Source of the DNA: an uncultured Marinobacter sp.
GTDB taxonomy: Bacteria; Pseudomonadota; Gammaproteobacteria; Pseudomonadales; Oleiphilaceae
Reading direction: 5' to 3'
DNA: 64,000 bases
Assembly: GCF_946886895.1 (NCBI RefSeq)
Contig: NZ_CAMPJO010000008.1
Location: 138,383 to 202,382 of the forward strand
Below, in pieces: positions 18,180 to 27,483 of the stretch. The position numbers and the translations under genes are program-made. Below the pieces are notes generated by a model. That model was given only the letters and a program-made list of their open reading frames with translations, was not told the origin of the DNA and ran no database searches. Each line of letters starts with the position of its first letter. Position 1 is the stretch's first letter.

Positions 18180-19220
18180 TCAACCGGCCGGCCGTTTCCT
18201 CGGCATCAGCGCCTGCCAGGTGATCAGCAACCGGCTGGCCTCCAGCTCCGGGTTGGCGTTGAACTGCCCCGCGAACCGGGCTTCACGCACGTTATCCAGA
18301 AGTTCGTGAGCCCGCCAGGCCGGGTTATTCCTGGCCAGAAAGCCCAGCATCTCCGCCGCTTCGGTGTCTGCGGCCTGACCCCCGGCGGCCATCCGGGCCA
18401 GATCTGCCGCCCAACCTTCGAACAATGACAAACCGTCATCGAGACCGAGCGCCTTGAACGCCTTCGCCGCCTCTCCCACAGTGGTCTGGCCCTTCATGAA
18501 CAGACGAAACTGCTCAAAAGCCCGATCCCGCAGATCCGGAAAATCCCCAGTGGCATAAGCATAGGCCAGACGAGGGGCGCCACCGGCAAGCATCAGTGAC
18601 TTGGCCAGCCGGTCCGCCGTCGGTCGGTTCTCTTCAGCCAGTTTCGCCACCTCGCCGGCCAGCCAGCGCTCGGCATCCTGCCGGCCGGGCACCGGCAGCG
18701 TGAGGGTCTGGCAGCGTGACCGGATGGTTGGCAATACCGGACGGCCACTCTCCTGCAACAGCAGCAAGGTCACATCCGGCACCGGTTCTTCCAGTGTTTT
18801 CAGAAGCGCGTTGGCTGCATTGAGATTCAGTAAATCCGCCCGGTCGATGATGGCGACCTTGCGTCGGGCAACCTGCGGTGACGCCACCGCGAACGTCGAC
18901 AGCGCGCGAATCTGGTCCACTTTCACCATTTTGGATTTTTCCGGTGCGTACACCCGGACATCCGGATGCGACGAGGCCTGGAACAGCTCGCACTGCTTAC
19001 AGTGGCCGCAGGCCCGGGGAGCCGCGTTATCCGTCATGACGGGTGAGTCGCACAGCAGCAAACCGGCCACCGCATCGGCCCACGCCCGCTTGCCAACACC
19101 ACGTTCGCCGGCAACCATCAAGGCATGGGGGAGCCGGCCTTCCGACAGCCGGCGTTGCACACGATGCCAGGCTGTTGCCAGCCAGGGCATATCGGAGGCG
19201 ATGTCAGTGGCGTCAATCAC
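18180..19220 (-). CDS. holB: DNA polymerase III subunit delta'
   Basis: HolB is the stator subunit of the clamp loader. The 346-residue product has a P-loop-like segment GERGVGKRAW (38-47), a zinc module with C57, C71, C74 and C77 (CGHCKQC), and the sensor region LNAANALLKTLEEPVPDVTLLLLQESGRPVLPTIRSRCQ with the SRC motif. It lies upstream of pilZ, 97 bases away, and downstream of the tgpA homologue. Confidence 0.95.
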   Translation of the reverse strand: MIDATDIASDMPWLATAWHRVQRRLSEGRLPHALMVAGERGVGKRAWADAVAGLLLCDSPVMTDNAAPRACGHCKQCELFQASSHPDVRVYAPEKSKMVKVDQIRALSTFAVASPQVARRKVAIIDRADLLNLNAANALLKTLEEPVPDVTLLLLQESGRPVLPTIRSRCQTLTLPVPGRQDAERWLAGEVAKLAEENRPTADRLAKSLMLAGGAPRLAYAYATGDFPDLRDRAFEQFRLFMKGQTTVGEAAKAFKALGLDDGLSLFEGWAADLARMAAGGQAADTEAAEMLGFLARNNPAWRAHELLDNVREARFAGQFNANPELEASRLLITWQALMPRKRPAG

Positions 19221-19255
19221 GTTGCTTTCCAGTCATTCAGGTTCCGCCCAGTCAT

Positions 19256-21340
19256 TCAGGTTCCGTCTTTCGACGGTGTGCGTCTGCCACCCATTGGCCC
19301 GCTGCCCGACCGGGCCCGTCGCAACTGGCGCTTCAGGGTGGTCAGCAAACGACGCATGCGCCGCAGCTCCTCCCGCCGTTCCCGGATGGAATCCCGGGTA
19401 TAGTAATGGCTGTTCACCATCCGGGCAAAGCGCCGGGCGGAATCCGCAGCCGCCGGTTCCGCCCGGGCCAGCCGCGCCGCCAGGGCAGAGGGCGTTTCTC
19501 CCGCCCGCACCGGCACACCGGCCCGGCTGCTGATGGCATGCCAGCTATCCAGCAAACGCCGTACGGGATCCCGGCTCACCCGGCGGCGCATCTGCAGCGC
19601 CGATACCAGGCCCGCTGCCAGCAACCCGGCCGCGACGATACCGGCGGTAAGGTAACCCAGCTCCCGCAGCCCGAAACCGCCGGGCAATCGGGCCATCAGG
19701 TCCATCTGGCTCTGACCCTGATAGCCAACCACCCAGCGCTGCCAGTGGTAGTTAATCCGGTCCAGCTGGAGACTGGCCCATTGCAGGGCCGCCAGGTCAC
19801 CGTACCGGTGTGGCGAGGCCCAGTCGTTCTCCAGGAACGAGCCTTCTTCCGCCACGGCTTCCCGCAGCCCGAACTCAATCCGATCCGGTGCAATGGCCGC
19901 CGTGGGATCGATCCGAACCCAGCCCTGCCCCGGCACCCAGGCCTCGACCCAGGCGTGGGCATCGTACTGCCGGACGATCAGGTATTCTCCGCCCACACTG
20001 TCTTCGCCACCCTGATAGCCGATAATCACCCGGGCCGGAATACCCGCTGCCCGGAGCACAAACGCGGTGGCCCCGGCATAATGCGCACAGAAACCGCGCT
20101 TCGCCTCAAACAACAGATGATCCACCCCGTTGTCCGGCATCGGCGGTGGCCGCAGAGTGTAATAGTAGGGCTGCTCCCTGAACCGCGTCAGCAGCGCCCG
20201 GATCACACCGGCATCGGAGCCCGATTGCTGCAGCGACCGCGCCAGCGTCCTGGCTCGGGGATTACCGGTCGATGGCAACTGAAGGTAGCGCTGAACCTCC
20301 CGTGGCGAGAGCGAGTCAGCCTCCTGCCCGCTCCTGCCCGTGCCCGTGCCCGGTTCGTCCGGGCCCGGCTCAAAGGCAAGCCGATAGCGTACCGTACTAT
20401 CTGCCGGGCGCCGGAAACGGAACAGGTCGTCGGACACCTCGACCACGTTGTCGGACAGCGCCCGGGATCCTTCCAGGGCGAAAGCCCAGCGTTGGTCCGT
20501 GGGTTCCATGAGCACTTCGTACTGTCCGGGCCGGAGTTCTGCGATACCGCCATCCACCGACACCTGCCCCGGCGACTGGAACACATCACCAACGCCCTGT
20601 TTCCAGGTTTCACCGTCCAGCGTGTCCAGGATAAGGCCTCGCCAATAACGGTCCCGATAGGCCGGAGGGGGCCCACCGAAGGTCGCCCGGAACGCGCGCT
20701 CGCTGCTCTGTGCCAGGTTGGAAATATCCCCCGGCCGCATGGTATCGCTGATGCCGGTACGGGCTTCACCGGAGACCAGGGGCACACTCCACAGGGGCGC
20801 CATCCTCGGAAAAAACACGAATAAAAGAACCACGATGGGAAGGGTCTTCAGCAACATCAGCCCCAACCGCCGCCAGCCCGACTGCGCACCCTCAGGCAGA
20901 TCCGGGGCATTCAGAACCTGCAGGCCAATCAATAACAGGCCGATGGCGAGAAGATTCACCACAGCCCAGTGAATGTCCTGATGAAACAGGAAATTCACTG
21001 TCGCCAGATAGACCAGGATAAAAAACAACACGTAAAAGTCCCGGGGCGTCCGGGTTTCCAGCCATTTTAACCCGACGGCAAGCACAAAGAACGAGGCTGC
21101 CGTATCCACGGTAAACCGACCCTGGACGGTGGCGATATACACGGCCACCAGTATCAGCATGATTCCGGTTCGTAACCAGCGGCCGGGCAACCGGACCCGA
21201 CCAACCTGGGCCAGGAACCGCCAGGCCGCCAGCACCCCACAGGCAGCCATCAGCCACACCGGCAAACGATCCCATTGTGGGGCCAGTAACAGCGCGAAAC
21301 TGGCGACCAGCCAGACCAGGGCACGTGATGGCAGACCCAT
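19256..21340 (-). CDS. tgpA: TgpA-type membrane transglutaminase (DUF3488-DUF4129)
   Basis: This 694-residue membrane protein resembles Pseudomonas TgpA, whose transglutaminase domain faces the periplasm and is essential there. It has five or six N-terminal helices (DUF3488), a transglutaminase core with an intact triad C418 (GFCAHYAG), H462 (DAHAWVEAW) and D478 (RIDPTA), another helix near 545-565, and a DUF4129-like C-terminus. The start ATG at 21340 overlaps the DUF58 stop (TAATG), which shows translational coupling and rules out longer starts. The MoxR ATPase that usually leads this operon is missing here. Confidence 0.9.
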   Translation of the reverse strand: MGLPSRALVWLVASFALLLAPQWDRLPVWLMAACGVLAAWRFLAQVGRVRLPGRWLRTGIMLILVAVYIATVQGRFTVDTAASFFVLAVGLKWLETRTPRDFYVLFFILVYLATVNFLFHQDIHWAVVNLLAIGLLLIGLQVLNAPDLPEGAQSGWRRLGLMLLKTLPIVVLLFVFFPRMAPLWSVPLVSGEARTGISDTMRPGDISNLAQSSERAFRATFGGPPPAYRDRYWRGLILDTLDGETWKQGVGDVFQSPGQVSVDGGIAELRPGQYEVLMEPTDQRWAFALEGSRALSDNVVEVSDDLFRFRRPADSTVRYRLAFEPGPDEPGTGTGRSGQEADSLSPREVQRYLQLPSTGNPRARTLARSLQQSGSDAGVIRALLTRFREQPYYYTLRPPPMPDNGVDHLLFEAKRGFCAHYAGATAFVLRAAGIPARVIIGYQGGEDSVGGEYLIVRQYDAHAWVEAWVPGQGWVRIDPTAAIAPDRIEFGLREAVAEEGSFLENDWASPHRYGDLAALQWASLQLDRINYHWQRWVVGYQGQSQMDLMARLPGGFGLRELGYLTAGIVAAGLLAAGLVSALQMRRRVSRDPVRRLLDSWHAISSRAGVPVRAGETPSALAARLARAEPAAADSARRFARMVNSHYYTRDSIRERREELRRMRRLLTTLKRQLRRARSGSGPMGGRRTPSKDGT

Positions 21341-22377
21341 TAAGAGATGTTCCTTGAGGTTTCCATACCACTGGTCGCCGGGCGCCGGGGCCGACGGGTG
21401 CCATATCGCTCTGGTATGGGCTCCCTGGGAGGTTCTTCTCCCCAGACGGCCAAGGCTCGCAAACAACGGGTAACGTGGACCGGGCCGCTGTCGGGCTCGA
21501 TCTTCTCGCCGGGCAGATTCAGGCCAAGGCGGGCCCCGCTCTTACCTCGCTCAACCACCAACCACGCCAGGTAGCCCAGTCGGAGTTCATGGTCGGTGCC
21601 CGGATAGGCGTTAAAATCCAGCCAGTGCGGGCTGCCCTGCTCCCCCTCCCAGTCCGCGACCACCATCTGGCCACTGCGGGCAAATCGCTTCCACATCACA
21701 CGCTGGCTGAGATCGCCTTCCCGCCAGGGTCGGAGATCCGCATGGTCGTTACCCTCGGGCGCGAGTAACTGCGAGTGCTCGTCGCCCTCGTCAACGGAAC
21801 TGACGGCCTCCGGTGCCGGCACGGGCCTCGGGAAGACAACCGCCGACGAGGCCGGCCTCATCCAGGACCAGGCTTTCAACAAACCGAAAGGAAAGCGCGT
21901 TTCAATACGAACCCGTTCCGGCCTGAGATAACCACGAAAGGCGGACGGTACCGGCAGTGAGATATCAGCGGCCTGGCCGGCCAGTATATGGATCGCCGGC
22001 AGTTCCGAGTCCTCGCAACTGAGCCGGACGGCAATAGCGTCGGCGTTGCCAGCGGTGGCCCGGAACCGGAACGGGATATCTTCACCGGCTATGCCCTCAC
22101 CAGGCTGCACCAGCGTCAGTTCAAGGCCAGACAGATTGCGATGGGTCTGATGCATCGCCGCAACGAATATCGCACCCAACATAAACGTAATGAGGTAAAT
22201 CAGGCTGTTCTGATAATTGATGCCGGTAATCAGCATGATCACCAGCAATAACCCAAACACCACGCCGGCGCCGGTCGGCAGGATGAAGATATTCTTCTGA
22301 CTGAACAACTGGACATCGGACCGGGGAATGCGGCGATTCACCCACCGCTGCCAACGGCGACGGAGTAGATTGACCAT
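21340..22377 (-). CDS. DUF58 domain membrane protein
   Basis: A 345-residue protein with two adjacent membrane helices (near residues 28-70, NIFILPTGAGVVFGLLLVIMLI and a second one) and a C-terminal DUF58 domain of von Willebrand A type. The conserved D-R-W-R motif appears as HADLRPWREGDLSQRVMWKRFARSG. DUF58 proteins are partners of MoxR ATPases and TgpA proteins; this one is coupled to tgpA by a one-base overlap. ATG at 22377 is preceded by AGGAG. No moxR lies upstream; the next gene diverges. Confidence 0.88.
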   Translation of the reverse strand: MVNLLRRRWQRWVNRRIPRSDVQLFSQKNIFILPTGAGVVFGLLLVIMLITGINYQNSLIYLITFMLGAIFVAAMHQTHRNLSGLELTLVQPGEGIAGEDIPFRFRATAGNADAIAVRLSCEDSELPAIHILAGQAADISLPVPSAFRGYLRPERVRIETRFPFGLLKAWSWMRPASSAVVFPRPVPAPEAVSSVDEGDEHSQLLAPEGNDHADLRPWREGDLSQRVMWKRFARSGQMVVADWEGEQGSPHWLDFNAYPGTDHELRLGYLAWLVVERGKSGARLGLNLPGEKIEPDSGPVHVTRCLRALAVWGEEPPREPIPERYGTRRPRRPATSGMETSRNIS

Positions 22378-22601
22378 GGTGCTCCTGAGGCCGGTCATCG
22401 GACGAAAGGTTCCACACTATCTAACCATGATTCTGGTTGTTTTTATAACCTTACCGGACAATCACGGATTTCGATCACACTCTGGCGTCCTCCCGCTTGA
22501 ATTCCTGTCTGACAAACCGAATACTGAACACCGGAAGCGTACTGACTGCAGTTACCTCAGAAACGCCTCACTACTGCGATTATCGGCAAGAGGCCTCCGT
22601 T

Positions 22602-23219
22602 ATGAAACGCCCTGTTCTGCTCATCTTATCACTCACCGGTGCCGCGCTTTCAGTGCCTGCCTTTGGCGGCGTGCAGGCGCTCACCTCCGCTGAAATGGTC
22701 GAGACCTATGTGAAGGATTCGGCGGTCATCGTCGTTCCCCGGGAGCAACAGAAGTCCGAGGCAGACCGCCAGCGGGTTATCCGTGCGCTGACCATCTCCC
22801 CGGCGGAACCGGAGATCAGTGAAGCGGAGGAAGAAGCCTACCGCGAGGCCCTGGCCCGCTACGTCAAAGAAGGCAAGGCCGACGCACTCGAAAGCGCCGA
22901 GCAGGAGTTTCTCAGGCGCGCCCTGCTGCTTCCCCAGGAAGAACTGGCACGGGCCCAGCCGCCGGCGGAATTTACCCCCACGATTCCACCGCTGGTTTTT
23001 GGCCAGCAGGCCCAGATTCCGGACCAGCCGTTTCAGCAAACGTTTCTCAATGACCAACTGGGCATTGGCTTTGATGGCCAGAACCTCAACTTCTCCATCG
23101 GTAACCCACCGGGCATCGATCAGATCCAGATTCCCCGGGCCATTAACGAAGGGCCTATTTCCCTCACCCCCAGACCGGGTGGCGGTTTCGATCTGTCGAT
23201 TGCCGTTCCTGACCAATAA
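22602..23219 (+). CDS. Exported protein of unknown function
   Basis: A 205-residue product that begins MKRPVLLILSLTGAALS and has a signal peptide that is probably cleaved near VPAFGGVQA. The mature part has a predicted helical, Glu-rich region (residues 70-130) and a Pro/Gly/Asn-rich beta-like C-terminus. I recognise no domain. An in-frame start 105 bases upstream would place the signal peptide internally, so ATG at 22602 is chosen. It is a single gene with its own terminator. Confidence 0.75.
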   Translation: MKRPVLLILSLTGAALSVPAFGGVQALTSAEMVETYVKDSAVIVVPREQQKSEADRQRVIRALTISPAEPEISEAEEEAYREALARYVKEGKADALESAEQEFLRRALLLPQEELARAQPPAEFTPTIPPLVFGQQAQIPDQPFQQTFLNDQLGIGFDGQNLNFSIGNPPGIDQIQIPRAINEGPISLTPRPGGGFDLSIAVPDQ

Positions 23220-23233
23220 AATACCCATAGACG

Positions 23234-23264
23234 AAAAACGGCGACTTTCGAGTCGCCGTTTTTT
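23234..23264 (+). terminator. Rho-independent terminator with UUCG loop
   Basis: Arms aaaaacggcgact and agtcgccgttttt (13 bases) enclose a TTCG tetraloop and run into T residues. It ends the exported-protein gene at 23219. The A-tract on the other side could also terminate minus-strand transcripts. Confidence 0.9.
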
Positions 23265-23291
23265 ATGGGCAAATTGTCTGCCGGGAACGAA

Positions 23292-23316
23292 AAACGCCCC
23301 GCGGGGCGGGGCGTTT
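23292..23316 (-). terminator. Terminator of the DUF6160 gene
   Basis: Arms aaacgcccc (23292-23300) and ggggcgttt (23308-23316) form a 9-base stem; on the minus strand it is followed by gtttttcg. It lies 25 bases past the stop of the gene at 23341. Confidence 0.8.
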
Positions 23317-23340
23317 CACCAACTCAGGTGTCAGGTCAGA

Positions 23341-24273
23341 TTAGTGACCGTATACAGCCAGCTTGGTGTTGGTAACGGCCACGTTATCCATGGCAACGGA
23401 ACCGATGGAGGTACCACCGATTTCGATCGCGCCGATGGACATGTCCATGTACACGTTGTTGACGTCGATGCGCAGAACGTCGGTCGCGGTGGAATCACCC
23501 AGGCCAGCACCTTTGTACACATCGAGATTCACGTTGGCGTACTTGCTCAGCTTGCCGTAAGCCAGCTGGCCAGTCGGGGTAGTCAGGTCGAAACCACCTT
23601 CTTCAGCTTCGGTACCACCAGCAACGGTGTTTCCGTCGCCGTCGTAGTCAAAGTTGTCGCCAGCACCGGTCACAACCATGTCACGGATACCAATGCCCAG
23701 GAAGTCAACGTCAAAGTCCATGTCGTCGATGTCAAAGGCAACGGCCACGTTCAGGTGATCAGTGGCAGTGTCAACGCTCAGGTCCAGGGCGGCGAGGTCA
23801 CCGTGCATGGACAGGTTGGAGATCAGCGTGGTGCTGTCACTGCCAGTACCGCCTGCCAGCAACTCCATTGAGCCTGCAGTCATACCCCAGTCGATGGGAA
23901 CCGGTGCGCCAGTGGTCGGATCGGTTTGCAGGGAACCAACGTGGATGATGGCATCACCCTCGTCATTGATGTCGATATCGATCTTCAACTGATCCAACAG
24001 GGTATTGTCAGCCACGCCATCACCGTCGTTATCAACGGCAGCATCAGCCACAACACCGGCACCACCCAGAACGATGTCGTTGACCGCGAAGGAGCCTTCG
24101 TCGGTGTACTTGAACTGGCCAATGCTGACCTTGGTTTCCAGCTCAATGGTGACACCGGCCTGACCGGTGACATTACCCATTGCACTGTCGTCCATGGCTT
24201 TCAGTTCAGCTTGTGCTGCGAAAGGTGCAGCGGCAACCGCGGTTGCAAGAGCAAGTTTCTTCAGGCCTTTCAT
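23341..24273 (-). CDS. DUF6160 family secreted protein (FilA-like)
   Basis: A 310-residue acidic protein, rich in Gly, Asp and Ala, with a signal peptide (residues 1-22, ending FAAQA) followed by LKAMDDSAMGNVTGQAGVTIELE. That opening is typical of the DUF6160 group and of the FilA pilus-associated proteins of Acinetobacter. Two short calcium-loop-like runs (DNDGDGVADN near 80 and DYDGDGN near 210) and alternating hydrophobic residues suggest a beta-rich, calcium-binding surface protein. A strong ribosome site (aaggagataaga), a long leader and its own terminator suggest high expression. Exact role unknown. Confidence 0.8.
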   Translation of the reverse strand: MKGLKKLALATAVAAAPFAAQAELKAMDDSAMGNVTGQAGVTIELETKVSIGQFKYTDEGSFAVNDIVLGGAGVVADAAVDNDGDGVADNTLLDQLKIDIDINDEGDAIIHVGSLQTDPTTGAPVPIDWGMTAGSMELLAGGTGSDSTTLISNLSMHGDLAALDLSVDTATDHLNVAVAFDIDDMDFDVDFLGIGIRDMVVTGAGDNFDYDGDGNTVAGGTEAEEGGFDLTTPTGQLAYGKLSKYANVNLDVYKGAGLGDSTATDVLRIDVNNVYMDMSIGAIEIGGTSIGSVAMDNVAVTNTKLAVYGH

Positions 24274-24327
24274 TCTTATCTCCTTATAAAACTCTACGTT
24301 GTTCTTATGCGAGTTTTTGATTTTGGG

Positions 24328-24348
24328 TGTGGAGTTCGTTGCTCCACA
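24328..24348 (-). promoter_or_regulatory. Hairpin in the leader of the DUF6160 gene
   Basis: Seven-base arms tgtggag (24328-24334) and ctccaca (24342-24348) lie about 60 bases upstream of the start at 24273. It could stabilise the 5' end of the message. Confidence 0.35.
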
Positions 24349-24464
24349 AATCCATTTAAGATTGTTTTACAGTCCGAGTCCGTGACTGCATTCACAAATC
24401 CTTACCCATCGTTAACAACCTGAAACAAACGTGCTGCACATCTCAACTTCAAGGGTTAGCGGTC

Positions 24465-25079
24465 TTATGACGCTGCGCCAGGGGCATCCGCCTTGCTGTC
24501 ATAGAACAGCTGGAACGGCTTATCCCGGGTGACCGACTGTGCGTATTTGACCGCCCCCTGCTCAATGACAAAAGGAACAATTTTGGTGGCCGAAATACCC
24601 AGCCGGTGCTCATGCTCCACCACCAGGGCCCGCTGGGTGTTCTCTTCGGACAATTGCCCCGCGTAGAGAATGACGGCCGCATTGATCTTGCCCCGGCGGG
24701 CTATGGACTTCAGCGCCGCGCGAAACATCACTACCCGGATGGAGGCCGGGGCGCCCTCTGCGGCCTTGTCCAAGGTGAGTTCCTTCACGGTTACACCGTC
24801 ATCCATCAACATCCAGGCGGCAGGCATGGCGCTGCCCTCGGCCGTCACCCTGGGGGCGTAATCTTCGGTCGCCTTGGCGGTCAGGTGTGTAAGCTGTTCC
24901 TTGGCAACAACCACGTACTGGGCCATTTCTTCCGGGGTCAGCGTGCCATCCGAAATCACGCTGTTCTCAGGGATTTTAAGTTCCAACGTCTTCTCCTCCG
25001 CAGCAACGTGTCCGGAAAGGGACAGGACCATGCCCGCGAGAAAGACGGCACAAAGGTTTGAGCGAGGGCTGAACTTCAT
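24465..25079 (-). CDS. Periplasmic protein of unknown function
   Basis: A 204-residue product with a signal peptide (residues 1-27, MVLSLSGHVAAEE) and no further membrane segment. The mature sequence is mixed alpha/beta with no motif that I recognise. ATG at 25079 is chosen because the signal peptide begins there; a start 36 bases upstream would add a polar N-terminus. It runs in the same direction as the DUF6160 gene, 191 bases before it, and diverges from pabB. Confidence 0.7.
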   Translation of the reverse strand: MKFSPRSNLCAVFLAGMVLSLSGHVAAEEKTLELKIPENSVISDGTLTPEEMAQYVVVAKEQLTHLTAKATEDYAPRVTAEGSAMPAAWMLMDDGVTVKELTLDKAAEGAPASIRVVMFRAALKSIARRGKINAAVILYAGQLSEENTQRALVVEHEHRLGISATKIVPFVIEQGAVKYAQSVTRDKPFQLFYDSKADAPGAAS

Positions 25080-25264
25080 GGTGTTTGTTCCCGTTTTATT
25101 GTGATTGATGTCCACGCAGCCGGCGCATCTCGGTTAGAATAATGCTCCGGATTCAGTGCGGCCGGCCTTTAAAACTCCAAGGGGTATTAGATCAGCGGCC
25201 TTCCGGAACCGACAATGCCGTTTTTGTGGCGTGGGTATCATTCTTTCAATTTTCCGGGGGTAAT

Positions 25265-26608
25265 TTGAGCCGGTCCGTCTCCAGGGAAACCTACGAACGC
25301 CTGCTGCACCACGCCAGTAGCGAGCCCGACTTCGCCTATATCGGCAGCGTCGGGCCGGGCGCCGGGCGCGGCCACTGCAGCGGGTTCTCGGCTTGCGCCC
25401 TCGTCCAAAAGCGCATTACCCCACCTCCGGGGCAGGTCCTGGACACCGACGCGCTGGCCGACGACATGGAAGCTCTGGTTGGCCGGTACCGGGTGGATGC
25501 GAACGCCGGGGGCGGTTTTCTGACTGGCGGCTGGCTCGGGGTGCTGAGCTACGAACTGGGCTATGTCCGGGAGCGGCGCCTGGTGGCCCGGTGCCCGGCC
25601 GTGCCGGCCCCGCTGTGCTCGGCGGGCTTTTACCTCTGGGCGGCCAGCCATAACCGGCAGACAGACACCTATACGCTCTGGATTCACCCTGAGTGCCCGA
25701 ACACCATCACGGAGCGCCTGGACCGCTGGATGGCAACCAGTACACGAAACGTGTCGCCGACCTGGCAAATGACCGGCCCGTTTTTACCACGACAGTCGGC
25801 AGACGCCTTCCGGCAAGCCGTGCAATCGGTGCGCCGCTACATTGAAGCCGGAGACTGCTATCAGGCCAACCTTTCCCAGGAGTTTACCGGCCGCTATCGC
25901 GGGGACCCCTGGTGCGCGTTTCAGGCACTTGCCCGGGCCAACCCGACACCCTACAGCGCGTTTATCCGGAGCGGTGATTACTCGGTGCTGTCGGTGTCAC
26001 CCGAGCGTTTCCTGGAAATTACCGGCACCACCGTCAGTACCAGCCCGATCAAGGGCACGCGCCCCAGGGGCAACACCCCACAGCAGGACGCCGCCTACGC
26101 AGCTGAACTGCAGGCGTCGGAAAAGGACCGGGCGGAAAACCTGATGATCGTGGACCTGCTGAGAAATGACCTGAGCCTGAATGCCCGAACAGGCACGGTT
26201 AAAGTCGACCAGCTGTTTGCCCTCGAATCCTACGCCAACGTCCATCACCTGGTGAGTCATATCCAGGCGCAGCTCGCACCCGGCGTCACCCCCATGAAAG
26301 CGCTGTTCGATGCCTTCCCCGGGGGCTCTATCACCGGCGCCCCGAAAATCCGGGCCATGGAAATCATCCGTGAGCTCGAGCCGCACTGGCGCGGCCCCTA
26401 CTGCGGGTCCGTATTCTATCGCGGGCTCGACGGCACCCTAGACAGCAATATTGCCATTCGCACCATGCTTTGTGACGGTCAAGGCACCATACGTTGCTGG
26501 GGCGGCGGCGGTATCGTTGCGGATTCGGACCCTGAGGCGGAGTATCAGGAGACTCTGGCGAAGGTGGGGACGCTGATGCGGTTTCTGGAGGAACTGGTGG
26601 TCGAATGA
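25265..26608 (+). CDS. pabB: Aminodeoxychorismate synthase component I
   Basis: PabB combines chorismate with ammonia, supplied by the PabA glutaminase, to give aminodeoxychorismate for folate. The C-terminal chorismate-binding domain is complete: PIKGTRPRG with the lysine near residue 263 that distinguishes PabB from anthranilate synthase, EKDRAENLMIVDLLRNDL, FPGGSITGAPKIRAMEIIRELE, and GSVFYRGLDGTLDSNIAIRT. With TTG at 25265 (after ggggg) the protein is 447 residues, close to E. coli PabB. The frame stays open upstream to 25142, so the start is not certain. Confidence 0.92.
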   Translation: MSRSVSRETYERLLHHASSEPDFAYIGSVGPGAGRGHCSGFSACALVQKRITPPPGQVLDTDALADDMEALVGRYRVDANAGGGFLTGGWLGVLSYELGYVRERRLVARCPAVPAPLCSAGFYLWAASHNRQTDTYTLWIHPECPNTITERLDRWMATSTRNVSPTWQMTGPFLPRQSADAFRQAVQSVRRYIEAGDCYQANLSQEFTGRYRGDPWCAFQALARANPTPYSAFIRSGDYSVLSVSPERFLEITGTTVSTSPIKGTRPRGNTPQQDAAYAAELQASEKDRAENLMIVDLLRNDLSLNARTGTVKVDQLFALESYANVHHLVSHIQAQLAPGVTPMKALFDAFPGGSITGAPKIRAMEIIRELEPHWRGPYCGSVFYRGLDGTLDSNIAIRTMLCDGQGTIRCWGGGGIVADSDPEAEYQETLAKVGTLMRFLEELVVE

Positions 26609-26612
26609 AGAA

Positions 26613-26641
26613 GGGGCCAGATGAAAATTTCATCTGGCCCC
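26613..26641. terminator. Bidirectional hairpin between pabB and thrH
   Basis: A 29-base perfect palindrome with 14-base arms (ggggccagatgaaa / tttcatctggcccc) lies between two convergent genes, 4 bases after the pabB stop and 12 from the thrH stop. It has A+T in the loop and no T-run. Confidence 0.7.
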
Positions 26642-26653
26642 GTTGTCGCCTGC

Positions 26654-27268
26654 TCAACCGTTATGGGTGCTGCTCGCCCTGAGAAACTCCCGCTTCAATT
26701 CATCGAAGGTGTGGACCGCCGGAAACTCCGGGAACTCGTCAATCACGTTCTGAGGTGCGTGAAACAGAATGCCCGCTTCTGCCTGCGACAGCATGGTGGT
26801 GTCGTTGTAGGAATCGCCGGCCGCAATCACCCGGTAATTCAGCAACTGGAAGGCGCGAACGGACTGGCGTTTCGGATCCCGCTGACGCAACAGGTAGTCG
26901 GTGATCTGGCCATCGTCGGCGACTTCCAGCTTGTGGCACAACAGCGCCGGGTAGCCCAGTTTTTTCATCAGGGGCATGGCAAACTCGTAGAAAGTGTCCG
27001 ACAGAATGACGACCTGAAATCGCTCCCGCAACCAGTCCAGGAACTCCCGGGCGCCCGGCAGCGGATCCAGTTCACCGATCACCTCCTGGATCTGTGGCAA
27101 ACCGTAGCCATGCTGGTCCAGCAGCTTCAGGCGCTGCTTCATCAGCACATCGTAATCCGGAATATCGCGAGTGGTCGCCTTGAGCTCCTCAATCCCGGTT
27201 TTTTCCGCAAACGCGATCCAGATTTCCGGGATCAGTACTCCTTCAAGGTCAAGGCATGCCAGTTCCAC
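26654..27268 (-). CDS. thrH: Phosphoserine phosphatase / homoserine phosphotransferase ThrH
   Basis: ThrH is a HAD-superfamily enzyme that dephosphorylates phosphoserine and can pass the phosphate to homoserine. The 204-residue product begins with motif I as ACLDLEGVLIPE, has motif II VVILSDTFYEF, the lysine in RQRDPKRQSV, and motif III VIAAGDSYNDTTML. GTG at 27268 follows a good ribosome site (aggaga) and gives the exact family length; an in-frame start 102 bases upstream has no such support. Confidence 0.93.
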   Translation of the reverse strand: MELACLDLEGVLIPEIWIAFAEKTGIEELKATTRDIPDYDVLMKQRLKLLDQHGYGLPQIQEVIGELDPLPGAREFLDWLRERFQVVILSDTFYEFAMPLMKKLGYPALLCHKLEVADDGQITDYLLRQRDPKRQSVRAFQLLNYRVIAAGDSYNDTTMLSQAEAGILFHAPQNVIDEFPEFPAVHTFDELKREFLRASSTHNG

Positions 27269-27483
27269 AGTGGTCTCCTGATTTGATCGGTCAAAGGTGG
27301 TCCGGAGCATCGCCCCGGTCACGAACAGAGGCGTATGATAAGAAAAACGGCGCGGAATTGCATCGGGCATTGCGTCGTGGGTACCGCATCACCTGGCTAT
27401 AACCATATAGATTGTCATTCCTTCAGGGAATGAAGCATTTAATGGTAGCCTTTCCATACATTTGGATCAGGTGTTAACGCTTC

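Noticed and set aside
19043..20824. 593-codon plus-strand open frame opposite tgpA and holB
   Set aside because: It is Arg/Pro/His-rich and antisense to two well-supported genes, with no recognisable motif.
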